Shown here piece after piece: positions 1 to 5,420 of a stretch of DNA of 5,420 nucleotides. A program made the translations under genes and the position numbers. The notes under the pieces were generated by a model that was not told where the DNA came from, searched no databases, and worked only from the letters and a program-made list of their open reading frames with translations. Location: NCBI GenBank assembly GCA_934149245.1, contig CAKPER010000065.1, positions 1 through 5,420 of the forward strand. Reading direction: 5' to 3'. Numbering within the stretch: position 1 is the stretch's first letter; each line of letters opens with the position of its first letter. The DNA is from an uncultured Bacilli bacterium. Its GTDB lineage: Bacteria > Bacillota_I > Bacilli_A > RF39 > UBA660.

Positions 1-1797
1 ATTTTACCATTTATAAATTTAGAATCTGGTGATAGACAGATTTCTAAAAATGAAATTGCTATGCATTTAAATAGTTATTTTCAATTTTATTCTAATATAA
101 TTAAAGATACTGATACACCTTTTTATGAAATTTTTTTTCAAACTAAAAACAAAATCTTGTCTATATCGGATGATGACGAATTAATTCAGGAAATAAGAAA
201 AGTATCTTACTTTACTGAGTATGATCAAATGCTTCAAATAGTAGAATTATTTATAATGAACAAATTTTTTTCATATAATATAGACTCTAATTTATCTCTA
301 ATTGGTGATGTAGGCGATGAAAAATGTCCCGAAAAAATATTTATTTCAGGTAGCAAAAAATATAAAAAAAGAGATGTAATTAAATACATTAGAAATGCTT
401 TATGCCATAATGATAAAAAGGATATGGAGTTATATAGGCTAATTCAAAAGCAGAACAATCCTCAAATTTATATTGAAATTTATCTTAGAAAACCAAATTT
501 TCATATTATGCTTACAATAGCTGAACTTAAAAATTTATTATTACCAATCTTACAGGCTAAAAGTGCTTATAGTTTTCTTTATTATGACAATAAAGGAAAT
601 ATATTAAATACACCAAACAAAGTAATGATGGCACTTGATAAGGAATTATATTTTGAAATAAATCAAATATATAATTTTAATCCCCAAAAAGTAAAAAATA
701 AAATAATAACAGATGAAATTTCAGGAGAAAAATTTAAGAAAAAGTTTCAGTTTAATAGCAAACAAGTAGAATATATAAGAAAAACGTATAACCTCTATAA
801 AGGAACTGATGAATTTTATAATACTATCATGATAAAACATATCTTAGAAGAAACTATTCCTTTTGGTATGGCCAAAATAGCTGGCTATTTAGATGATTTA
901 AATAATTTTCTGCCCTTTCTTTATGATGGATATAATTGCTTATCTAAATACCAAAAATCATTAAATAGTAATTATCAATCAAAAGAAGATTTAATATCAA
1001 CTGAAAGACAATTATATAATAGTATCAATTTAAATAGTAGAAGTTTAAGAGCAAACATATTATTTTGTTCTTATATTTTAGAAAATATTTCTTATGCTAA
1101 CACCTTAATAAAAATAGATGAAAAAGAAATTCAAAAAAATTATATTCGTAATAGCCTGGTTCATGGAACATATGCTAATTGTATTGATAAGGATTATAAT
1201 ATATTATTATATGATTATATTCATAAAAATAAAAAAGGAAAGATGGATAATAATTTAATATTAGAAAATTATACTGTAAATAGTTTTAATCTTATTAATT
1301 TATATAAAACTTTATCTAAAAGTATTAATCTAAAAGACTATTACTTACCACTAGATTTAATTATTAATCTAGAAAAATTTAGAGGATTAAGATTTACTTT
1401 TAGAGAAAGTAAAACTATTTATTATATTAATGCTTCTCTTGATAATAAAGTAGCTCCATTTTTAGGGTTAAAAGATGTTGATGGAACACTGTGCTATATG
1501 AGTGAAGATGATTTTGCTTTATTTAAAAATAAAGTTATGTCTTTAAAATTAAATGAATTATACAATTATGATCAGAAAATAATGGATTTTATAAAAAAAG
1601 TGCCTGATATTGCTAGAATATCAACCACGAGATTTCAAAATTTAGTTAGTGAACATAAGTTTACAAGTTCAAATTATTTAGAACCATTAAAAGAAACTTT
1701 AGAGGAATTATATAGCTTATGTAAAAATTATTCCAAGTCTGTAGAAGTATCTTCTAGTGCTAATGCGCCAAAATCTTTAATAAAATTCTATTATTAA
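1..1797 (+). CDS. Tandem-HEPN domain protein, putative RNase (5' end missing)
   Basis: The frame is open from base 1 to the TAA at 1795-1797, giving at least 598 residues. The first in-frame ATG (61) has no Shine-Dalgarno before it, so the gene most likely starts left of the window. Counting that ATG as residue 1, R111-N-A-L-C-H116 and R363-N-S-L-V-H368 both fit the R-N-x3-H signature of HEPN ribonuclease domains. Both sit after Tyr-Ile at the end of a predicted helix. Each is followed by strand-like segments and then a leucine-rich helix (about 150-160 and 410-425), so the halves look like an old duplication. The last 150 residues are unassigned. There is no signal peptide or clear membrane segment in the visible part, so it is probably cytoplasmic. 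HEPN proteins are often RNases in abortive infection, toxin-antitoxin and Cas13 systems; RNA cleavage here is inference. A non-catalytic HEPN role is possible. The HEPN call is moderately firm and the family is not recognised. Confidence 0.7.
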   Translation: MLPFINLESGDRQISKNEIAMHLNSYFQFYSNIIKDTDTPFYEIFFQTKNKILSISDDDELIQEIRKVSYFTEYDQMLQIVELFIMNKFFSYNIDSNLSLIGDVGDEKCPEKIFISGSKKYKKRDVIKYIRNALCHNDKKDMELYRLIQKQNNPQIYIEIYLRKPNFHIMLTIAELKNLLLPILQAKSAYSFLYYDNKGNILNTPNKVMMALDKELYFEINQIYNFNPQKVKNKIITDEISGEKFKKKFQFNSKQVEYIRKTYNLYKGTDEFYNTIMIKHILEETIPFGMAKIAGYLDDLNNFLPFLYDGYNCLSKYQKSLNSNYQSKEDLISTERQLYNSINLNSRSLRANILFCSYILENISYANTLIKIDEKEIQKNYIRNSLVHGTYANCIDKDYNILLYDYIHKNKKGKMDNNLILENYTVNSFNLINLYKTLSKSINLKDYYLPLDLIINLEKFRGLRFTFRESKTIYYINASLDNKVAPFLGLKDVDGTLCYMSEDDFALFKNKVMSLKLNELYNYDQKIMDFIKKVPDIARISTTRFQNLVSEHKFTSSNYLEPLKETLEELYSLCKNYSKSVEVSSSANAPKSLIKFYY

Positions 1798-1878
1798 AAA
1801 ATTAAGATAATAAAAAATATTATAATTAAAGAAAACTAATAACAAAATATTTATCTTATAGAAAGAAGTGAAAAAGCT

Positions 1879-2409
1879 ATGTTTTATCGCAAAACTTATT
1901 TATCTAAAATAGGAAAAATTTATTTAGAAAGTGATGGAAAATATTTAACTGGATTATGGTTTCCTAATTCTTACGATGAATTAAAACATAATGAAGAATA
2001 TAAAACAGCTGAGTTACCAATATTTGATAAAACTATAAAATGGTTAGATATTTACTTTAGTGGAAAAGAACCAGAATTTATGCCAGAATATAAAATTAAT
2101 AATATAACTCCATTTAGAAAAAAGGTCATTGATATAATGTTAGAAATACCTTATGGAGAAGTTGTTACTTATCGTGATATAGCTAATAGAATAGCCAAGA
2201 TAAATGGTGGTAAAATGTCTGCTCAAGCTGTTGGTGGAGCAGTTGGCTCAAATCCTATTTGCATTATCATTCCTTGCCATAGAGTAGTTGGAATAAACAA
2301 TAATTTAACAGGATATGGTGGTGGAATAGAAAATAAAATAGCACTTTTAAAAATAGAAGGACATAATATTTCTAAATTTAAAATGTTAAAAGAAAAGAAT
2401 GGAAATTAA
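1879..2409 (+). CDS. ogt: Methylated-DNA--protein-cysteine S-methyltransferase (Ogt/MGMT type)
   Basis: This is a suicide repair protein. It takes the alkyl group from O6-alkylguanine (and O4-alkylthymine) in DNA onto its own cysteine. At 176 residues it has the usual length for bacterial Ogt. The N-terminal 80 residues form the variable alpha/beta domain. The DNA-binding and active-site domain starts at the PYGEVVTYRDIA helix near residue 93 and contains the signature IPCHRVVG with acceptor Cys133 and His134. Asn125 and Glu160 stand at the same distances from the cysteine as human Asn137 and Glu172. The residue 17 before the cysteine, Arg128 (the arginine finger) in human MGMT, is Gln116 here. 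Cys at the acceptor position excludes an alkyltransferase-like (ATL) protein. There is no AraC-type Ada domain, so it is not the Ada regulator. The AAAGAAG Shine-Dalgarno (1862-1868) lies 10 nt before the ATG. It leads the repair cluster, with the peptidase gene 16 nt downstream. Confidence 0.96.
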   Translation: MFYRKTYLSKIGKIYLESDGKYLTGLWFPNSYDELKHNEEYKTAELPIFDKTIKWLDIYFSGKEPEFMPEYKINNITPFRKKVIDIMLEIPYGEVVTYRDIANRIAKINGGKMSAQAVGGAVGSNPICIIIPCHRVVGINNNLTGYGGGIENKIALLKIEGHNISKFKMLKEKNGN

Positions 2410-2411
2410 CG

Positions 2412-2418
2412 AAGGAGG
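2412..2418 (+). promoter_or_regulatory. Strong Shine-Dalgarno that sets the peptidase start
   Basis: AAGGAGG is a full-strength ribosome binding site placed 7 nt before ATG 2426. An in-frame ATG at 2399 lies upstream of this site and overlaps the end of ogt, so it cannot use it. The start is therefore 2426. Confidence 0.9.
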
Positions 2419-2425
2419 AACAAAA

Positions 2426-3322
2426 ATGTATGAAAGAGATGAATTAAGAGAATATATAAAAAACTCAGAATTAAGAATATTTAGTGATAAAATTAAAGTG
2501 AGATTATCTAGTGAGTTAGCTAAAAAATATGATAAAGGAATATATAAAAATTATTTGATTAGACTTCAAAAAGAAATAGAAATGCTAGAAGAATTGCAGT
2601 TAAAATATCCAAGCAATGCTAATCCAATTCTTTATCTTTATATAGTTCCAGATGATAATTTTCTAAAATTACTACAAGTTCCATCCACATTTGCAAAAGG
2701 TAAAAAAAGTGGAGGAAAACCTGTTACTTGCTATGATTTAGATGGCTTTAATCTTGCTTTTGGATTAAGTCAAAATTGTGTAGAAAACAAAGCGGTCGAT
2801 AACAAAGATATTGAACGATTAGAAAATGAAATTCACGAACTTTCCCATATTATTCTTGGTCAGTTTATTTCAGGAAACCAGGTGATTTCCGAAGGAGTTG
2901 CAGAAACTCTACCTTTATATGGATTAAATTTAGAAAAAAATTTTATAAAACATAGGGAAATTGTTTCTAAATTAACGGAAGATAAAATATATACAGTTAA
3001 GGAATTACTAAACAAATCGAGAAATGGTACCTATGGTGATGATCCTATTTTACAAAATAAATCTTGTTCTTTTAGATTGTCATATATATCTTCCTACTTA
3101 TTTATTCGAGGTTTAATAGAAACAATTGAACAAAAATATCATCTTTCTAAAGAGAAGTCAATTCAATACTTTTTAGAAATTCTAAAAGAATGCAATAATC
3201 GCTATAGTAATGAGTTTTTGTTTTATGATATTGCTGCTGCTCTTGAATTACAACAAGAAGAATTACTTAACGAAAAGTCAATTCATCTGAAAACTCAAAG
3301 TTCCATAAGGAAATATAAATAA
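2426..3322 (+). CDS. Putative HExxH zinc metallopeptidase, family unknown
   Basis: The protein has 298 residues from ATG 2426. It shows a classic zincin site, H137-E-L-S-H141, at the end of a predicted helix, and then ISEGVAE at 154-160. Glu156 of the SEG step is the likely third zinc ligand, as in gluzincins, where NEG or SEG follows HExxH; Glu138 would be the catalytic base. Glu160 is the alternative ligand. The N-terminal 130 residues are charged and helical, followed by strand-like segments around residues 65-75 and 100-115. The C-terminal part is helical and rich in Lys and Glu. There is no signal peptide, lipobox or membrane segment, so it should act in the cytoplasm. I cannot name the family or substrate. 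It is translated right behind ogt and lies ahead of tag, so a role in the alkylation response (for example on a modified or crosslinked protein) is a hypothesis from context only. The metallopeptidase call is sound; the biological role is unknown. Confidence 0.78.
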   Translation: MYERDELREYIKNSELRIFSDKIKVRLSSELAKKYDKGIYKNYLIRLQKEIEMLEELQLKYPSNANPILYLYIVPDDNFLKLLQVPSTFAKGKKSGGKPVTCYDLDGFNLAFGLSQNCVENKAVDNKDIERLENEIHELSHIILGQFISGNQVISEGVAETLPLYGLNLEKNFIKHREIVSKLTEDKIYTVKELLNKSRNGTYGDDPILQNKSCSFRLSYISSYLFIRGLIETIEQKYHLSKEKSIQYFLEILKECNNRYSNEFLFYDIAAALELQQEELLNEKSIHLKTQSSIRKYK

Positions 3323-3363
3323 TATCTTTAGATATTGATAGTTATAATATAAAAATAGTAATG

Positions 3364-3370
3364 AAAGAAG
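3364..3370 (+). promoter_or_regulatory. Shine-Dalgarno favouring the TTG start of tag
   Basis: AAAGAAG abuts ATG 3371, too close for use, but lies 9 nt before TTG 3380. The same AAAGAAG stands 10 nt before the ogt ATG. Starting at TTG also gives the family N-terminus M-K-R-C, with cysteine at position 4 as in E. coli Tag. Confidence 0.55.
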
Positions 3371-3379
3371 ATGGTAATT

Positions 3380-3925
3380 TTGAAAAGATGTAGTTGGTGT
3401 AATCTAGAAAACTTAAAATATGTAGAATATCATGATAATGAATGGGGTATTCCCAAGTTCTCTGACAATTACTTATTTGAAATGCTTTTATTAGAATCAT
3501 TTCAAGCTGGTCTTTCTTGGGAGTGTATTTTAAATAAAAGAGAAAACTTTAGAGAAGCTTATGACAATTTTGATTATAATAAAATAGCACTTTATAATGA
3601 AGAAAAATTTAATAAATTATTAAATAATAGACAAATAGTACGTAACAAACTAAAAATTAAAGCTAGTATCAATAATGCTAAGATATTTATTAAAATAAAA
3701 AAAGAATATGGTACTTTTTATCATTATCTAGAACAATTTACTAAAGATAAAATAATTTATGAAGTAGGTAAGACTACTAATTCATTATCTGATAATATTT
3801 CTAAAGATTTATCTAAAAGAGGCATGAAATTTGTCGGTTCAACAATTATTTATTCATATTTACAGGCCGTTGGTATCATTAATTCTCATGATAAAGATTG
3901 CTTTTTATTTGGTGATAAAAAATGA
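3380..3925 (+). CDS. tag: DNA-3-methyladenine glycosylase I
   Basis: This base-excision repair enzyme removes 3-methyladenine from DNA, leaving an abasic site. The 181 residues (E. coli Tag has 187) align along the whole length. RCSWC and YHDNEWG lie near the N-terminus, LLLESFQAGLSW with the conserved Glu39 and Trp47 follows, then KRENF, and RGMKFVGSTIIYSYLQAVG near the end. The family's structural zinc ligands are all present: Cys4, His18, His170 and Cys174 (HDKDC). Tag belongs to the helix-hairpin-helix glycosylase superfamily and acts in the cytoplasm on the nucleoid. I chose TTG 3380 over ATG 3371, which would add three residues (M-V-I), because of Shine-Dalgarno spacing and the family N-terminus. 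The gap to the peptidase is 57 nt, so a separate promoter is possible but not evident. The TGA stop overlaps the next ATG by two bases, so translation of the DUF1848 gene is probably coupled. Confidence 0.95.
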   Translation: MKRCSWCNLENLKYVEYHDNEWGIPKFSDNYLFEMLLLESFQAGLSWECILNKRENFREAYDNFDYNKIALYNEEKFNKLLNNRQIVRNKLKIKASINNAKIFIKIKKEYGTFYHYLEQFTKDKIIYEVGKTTNSLSDNISKDLSKRGMKFVGSTIIYSYLQAVGIINSHDKDCFLFGDKK

Positions 3926-4854
3926 TTATTTCAACAGGGATGCGAACAGATATTCCAGCATTTTATTCTAAATGGTTTATGAATAGAATTAGAGAAGGCT
4001 ATGTTTGTGTTAGAAATCCTTATTATCCTAAATTAGTAACCAAATACAATCTTAATTCAGATTATGTTGATTGTATTCAGTTTTGCACTAAAAATCCTTA
4101 TCCAATGCTAAAATATTTAGATGAATTAAAACAATATAATATGTTATGGTATGTAACAATAACACCCTATGGAAAAGATATAGAACCAAATGTTTGGAAT
4201 AAAAATATAATAATAAAAAGTTTTCAAGAACTAGCCCAAAAGTTACCAAATAGTTTCGTTGGTTGGCGTTATGATCCTATATTTTTGAATAAAGATTTTA
4301 CGGTAGAAAGACATATAAAAGAATTTGAAAACATAGCAAAACAATTAAAAGGTTATACCACTACTTGTGCTATTAGTTTCTTAGACTTATATGAAAAAGT
4401 AAAAAGAAATGCTCCTGATTTAATTAGGCCTTGCAAAAATGATCAAATTAAAATAGCACAGTCGTTTTCTAAGATAGGAAAAAAATATGGAATTGAAGTA
4501 TATGCTTGTTGTGAGGCCTCTTATTTAAAAGAATATGGACTAAATTGTACTGGCTGCCAAAATTCTAAGATAATTCAGTCAGCTATTTCTTATAAAATAA
4601 ACCTACCTAAAGTGAAAAATACTAGAGATGGTTGTCTATGTTTTATGGGAAATGATATAGGAGCCTATGATTCATGTGGCCATTTTTGTAGATATTGTTA
4701 TGCAAACACAAATTGTAGTAACGTTATCAATAATATAAAAAATCATTTTGATGACTCTCCTTTATTAATAGGAAGAATACAGGATGATGATATTGTTAAA
4801 GAAAGCAGTGCTAAGAGTTATAGAATAAAATCTGAACAAATTAGTTTGTTTTAA
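3922..4854 (+). CDS. DUF1848 family protein, putative radical-SAM-like Fe-S protein
   Basis: The protein has 310 residues. It opens with the DUF1848 hallmark: MIISTGMRTDIPAF, then WFMNRIREGYVCVRNP and VDCIQFCTKNPYPML. The middle has a WRYDPIF motif. The C-terminal third is cysteine-rich: C196-C197-E, C209-x2-C212, C238-x-C240, then the DIGAYDSC block with C252-x3-C256-x2-C259 and YAN, plus C265. The CX3CX2C spacing is that of the 4Fe-4S site of radical SAM enzymes, although here it sits near the C-terminus as in this family generally. A radical SAM or other Fe-S role is inference, and DUF1848 has no biochemical function known to me. The last 40 residues are a polar tail. The ATG overlaps the tag stop (ATGA) with only a weak GGTGA before it, so translation coupling is likely. 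Pairing with tag and ogt suggests a part in DNA or nucleotide repair, perhaps like spore photoproduct lyase, but this is unproven. The family call is strong. Confidence 0.9.
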   Translation: MIISTGMRTDIPAFYSKWFMNRIREGYVCVRNPYYPKLVTKYNLNSDYVDCIQFCTKNPYPMLKYLDELKQYNMLWYVTITPYGKDIEPNVWNKNIIIKSFQELAQKLPNSFVGWRYDPIFLNKDFTVERHIKEFENIAKQLKGYTTTCAISFLDLYEKVKRNAPDLIRPCKNDQIKIAQSFSKIGKKYGIEVYACCEASYLKEYGLNCTGCQNSKIIQSAISYKINLPKVKNTRDGCLCFMGNDIGAYDSCGHFCRYCYANTNCSNVINNIKNHFDDSPLLIGRIQDDDIVKESSAKSYRIKSEQISLF

Positions 4855-4893
4855 GAATTTTATTATTACTTACAAAAGCTAAAAATTATCTGT

Positions 4894-4932
4894 ATTTTAG
4901 AATAATTTAGTAAGAATTAAGTTTAATTTAAG
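4894..4932 (+). promoter_or_regulatory. Four helically phased AWTTWAG-like direct repeats, possible regulator site
   Basis: ATTTTAG (4894-4900), AATTTAG (4904-4910), AATTAAG (4915-4921) and ATTTAAG (4926-4932) start 10, 11 and 11 bp apart, ahead of the receiver gene. OmpR/PhoB-family regulators typically bind direct repeats at about 11 bp pitch and often control their own gene. The repeats are AT-only apart from the final G, so chance in this AT-rich DNA is a real alternative. GATAAT at 4932-4937 could be the -10, but no good -35 is seen. Confidence 0.3.
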
Positions 4933-4950
4933 ATAATGTTTTTATTATTA

Positions 4951-4959
4951 AAGGGGAAG
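4951..4959 (+). promoter_or_regulatory. Shine-Dalgarno that sets the receiver start at ATG 4968
   Basis: AAGGGGAAG lies 8 nt before ATG 4968. A GTG in frame at 4959 overlaps this site and so has no room for a ribosome binding site of its own. ATG 4968 also gives the family N-terminus MKILIIEDE. Confidence 0.85.
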
Positions 4960-4967
4960 TGACTATT

Positions 4968-5348
4968 ATGAAAATATTAATTATTGAGGATGAATATAAT
5001 TTAGCTGATGCTATTTCTAGTGTCTTATCAACCCAAAATTATATAACTACCATAAATACAGATGGTGATGTTGGCCTAAATAATGCTTTATCTGGTGTTT
5101 ACGATTTAATTATTTTAGACGTTATGTTGCCACATGTAAATGGATTTGAAATTTTACGAAAGATAAGAAGTGAAAAATTAGATACTAAAGTAATTATGTT
5201 AACAGCTAAAGCAAATATAGAAGATAAAATGAATGGCTTCAATAAATGGGCTGATGATTACGTGACCAAACCTTTTTATATGGAGGAGTTAGTAGCCAGA
5301 GTTAATTTACAACTAAGAAAAAAAGATGCTATGCAAAATTCAAATTGA
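4968..5348 (+). CDS. Response regulator receiver domain, DNA-binding half absent
   Basis: The 126 residues form one complete CheY-like receiver domain. It has the acidic pair Glu7-Asp8, phospho-acceptor Asp51 in LIILDVMLP, the switch Thr79 in VIMLTAKA, and Lys101 in VTKPF. The sequence reads like an OmpR/PhoB-family receiver, which usually continues for about 100 residues into a winged-helix DNA-binding domain. Here it stops a few residues after the last receiver helix with a TGA and a strong terminator, and no winged-helix coding was seen in the 72 nt left. Trp94 replaces the glycine normally found in the GADDY block, just before the phosphorylation-site lysine loop. No histidine kinase gene is in view. 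It may be a remnant of a two-component regulator, or a stand-alone receiver that takes phosphate or binds partners. It is probably transcribed alone, since a 113 nt gap separates it from the DUF1848 gene. Confidence 0.88.
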   Translation: MKILIIEDEYNLADAISSVLSTQNYITTINTDGDVGLNNALSGVYDLIILDVMLPHVNGFEILRKIRSEKLDTKVIMLTAKANIEDKMNGFNKWADDYVTKPFYMEELVARVNLQLRKKDAMQNSN

Positions 5349-5359
5349 AGTTGTAAGAT

Positions 5360-5397
5360 AAAAGTAGACACAAAAAAGATGTGTTTACTTTTTCTTT
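5360..5397 (+). terminator. Rho-independent terminator after the receiver gene
   Basis: AAAGTAGACACA (5361-5372) pairs with TGTGTTTACTTT (5380-5391) through 12 bp with a single G-U pair, and A5360-T5392 can add one more. The loop is 7 nt. The 3' arm runs into a T-rich tract (5389-5397, one C). It begins 12 nt after the stop codon. Confidence 0.88.
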
Positions 5398-5405
5398 GGT
5401 ATAAT
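5397..5405 (+). promoter_or_regulatory. Extended -10 promoter for the next gene
   Basis: TGGTATAAT is a perfect -10 hexamer (5400-5405) with the TGn extension. No -35 match lies at the right distance, which would fall inside the terminator stem, but an extended -10 can work without one. It points rightward off the window. Confidence 0.55.
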
Positions 5406-5410
5406 TTAGT

Positions 5411-5417
5411 AAAGGAG
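5411..5417 (+). promoter_or_regulatory. Shine-Dalgarno of a gene starting beyond the right edge
   Basis: AAAGGAG is a strong ribosome binding site. The ATG at 5418-5420 touches it and is too close to be the start, so the true start should lie a few bases past the window. The transcript from the promoter at 5397-5405 would begin near 5412, leaving a very short leader. Confidence 0.55.
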
Positions 5418-5420
5418 ATG

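Noticed and set aside
1..1797. The HEPN protein as a Cas13 effector
   Set aside because: It has two R-N-x3-H motifs but appears shorter than known Cas13 proteins, and no CRISPR array or cas gene is visible. The missing 5' end leaves this open only slightly.
1821..1826. TATAAT as the -10 of the ogt promoter
   Set aside because: No acceptable -35 lies 16-18 bp upstream, and the stretch is almost pure A and T, where TATAAT is expected by chance.
1803..1858. 8-bp inverted repeat TAAGATAA / TTATCTTA as a terminator after the HEPN gene
   Set aside because: The loop is 40 nt, the stem is almost all A-T, and no T tract follows.
2399..2425. Nine-residue longer start for the peptidase at ATG 2399
   Set aside because: It lies upstream of the strong AAGGAGG site that is perfectly spaced for ATG 2426.
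2834..2848. Peptidase as an SprT/Spartan or ImmA protease
   Set aside because: The SEGVAE segment points to a gluzincin arrangement with Glu as third ligand, and no other SprT or ImmA landmarks are seen.
3155..3285. Repeat AAGTCAATTCA at 3155-3165 and 3275-3285
   Set aside because: Only 11 bases, in the same frame, coding Lys-Ser-Ile twice after Glu; best seen as chance within a Lys/Glu-rich helical tail.
3321..3348. Hairpin AATATC-TTTA-GATATT and TATAAT (3343-3348) before tag as terminator and promoter
   Set aside because: The stem is 6 bp and A-T rich with no T tract, and the TATAAT has neither a -35 nor a TGn extension. A weak internal promoter cannot be excluded.
4959..4967. GTG 4959 as start of the receiver gene
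   Set aside because: It overlaps the Shine-Dalgarno that serves ATG 4968 and adds residues absent from the usual receiver N-terminus.

Overview
The window is very AT-rich, uses standard stops (TAA and TGA both end genes, so TGA is not read as tryptophan), and carries purine-rich Shine-Dalgarno sites with every gene on the + strand. This suggests a low-GC Bacillota bacterium (Bacilli or Clostridia, perhaps a gut or host-associated one). Base composition and gene families cannot fix the genus. No rRNA, tRNA, CRISPR array, transposase or phage gene was seen.

Region 1 (1-1797) is the 3' part of a long gene that runs off the left edge. Its protein carries two near-identical motifs, YIRNALCH and YIRNSLVH, 252 residues apart. 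Each is the R-N-x3-H catalytic signature of HEPN ribonuclease domains. I read it as a tandem-HEPN protein, a likely RNase of defence or stress (abortive-infection-like) type, but no named family is recognised.

Region 2 (1879-4854) is a compact four-gene set that looks like an alkylation-repair unit. It holds an Ogt/MGMT-type O6-alkylguanine methyltransferase, a soluble HExxH zinc peptidase of unknown family placed 16 nt behind it, a 3-methyladenine DNA glycosylase I (Tag), and a DUF1848 protein with a CX3CX2C cluster. The last start codon overlaps the tag stop (ATGA). Two genes act on alkylated bases directly, so the other two are guilt-by-association candidates for the same response.

Region 3 (4855-5420) holds four short motifs at 10-11 bp pitch ahead of a response-regulator receiver domain that lacks its DNA-binding half. 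A strong intrinsic terminator follows, and then an extended -10 promoter and a Shine-Dalgarno for a gene that begins beyond the right edge.

Three start codons were moved from the longest reading because a Shine-Dalgarno site decides them: the peptidase (ATG 2426), tag (TTG 3380) and the receiver (ATG 4968).
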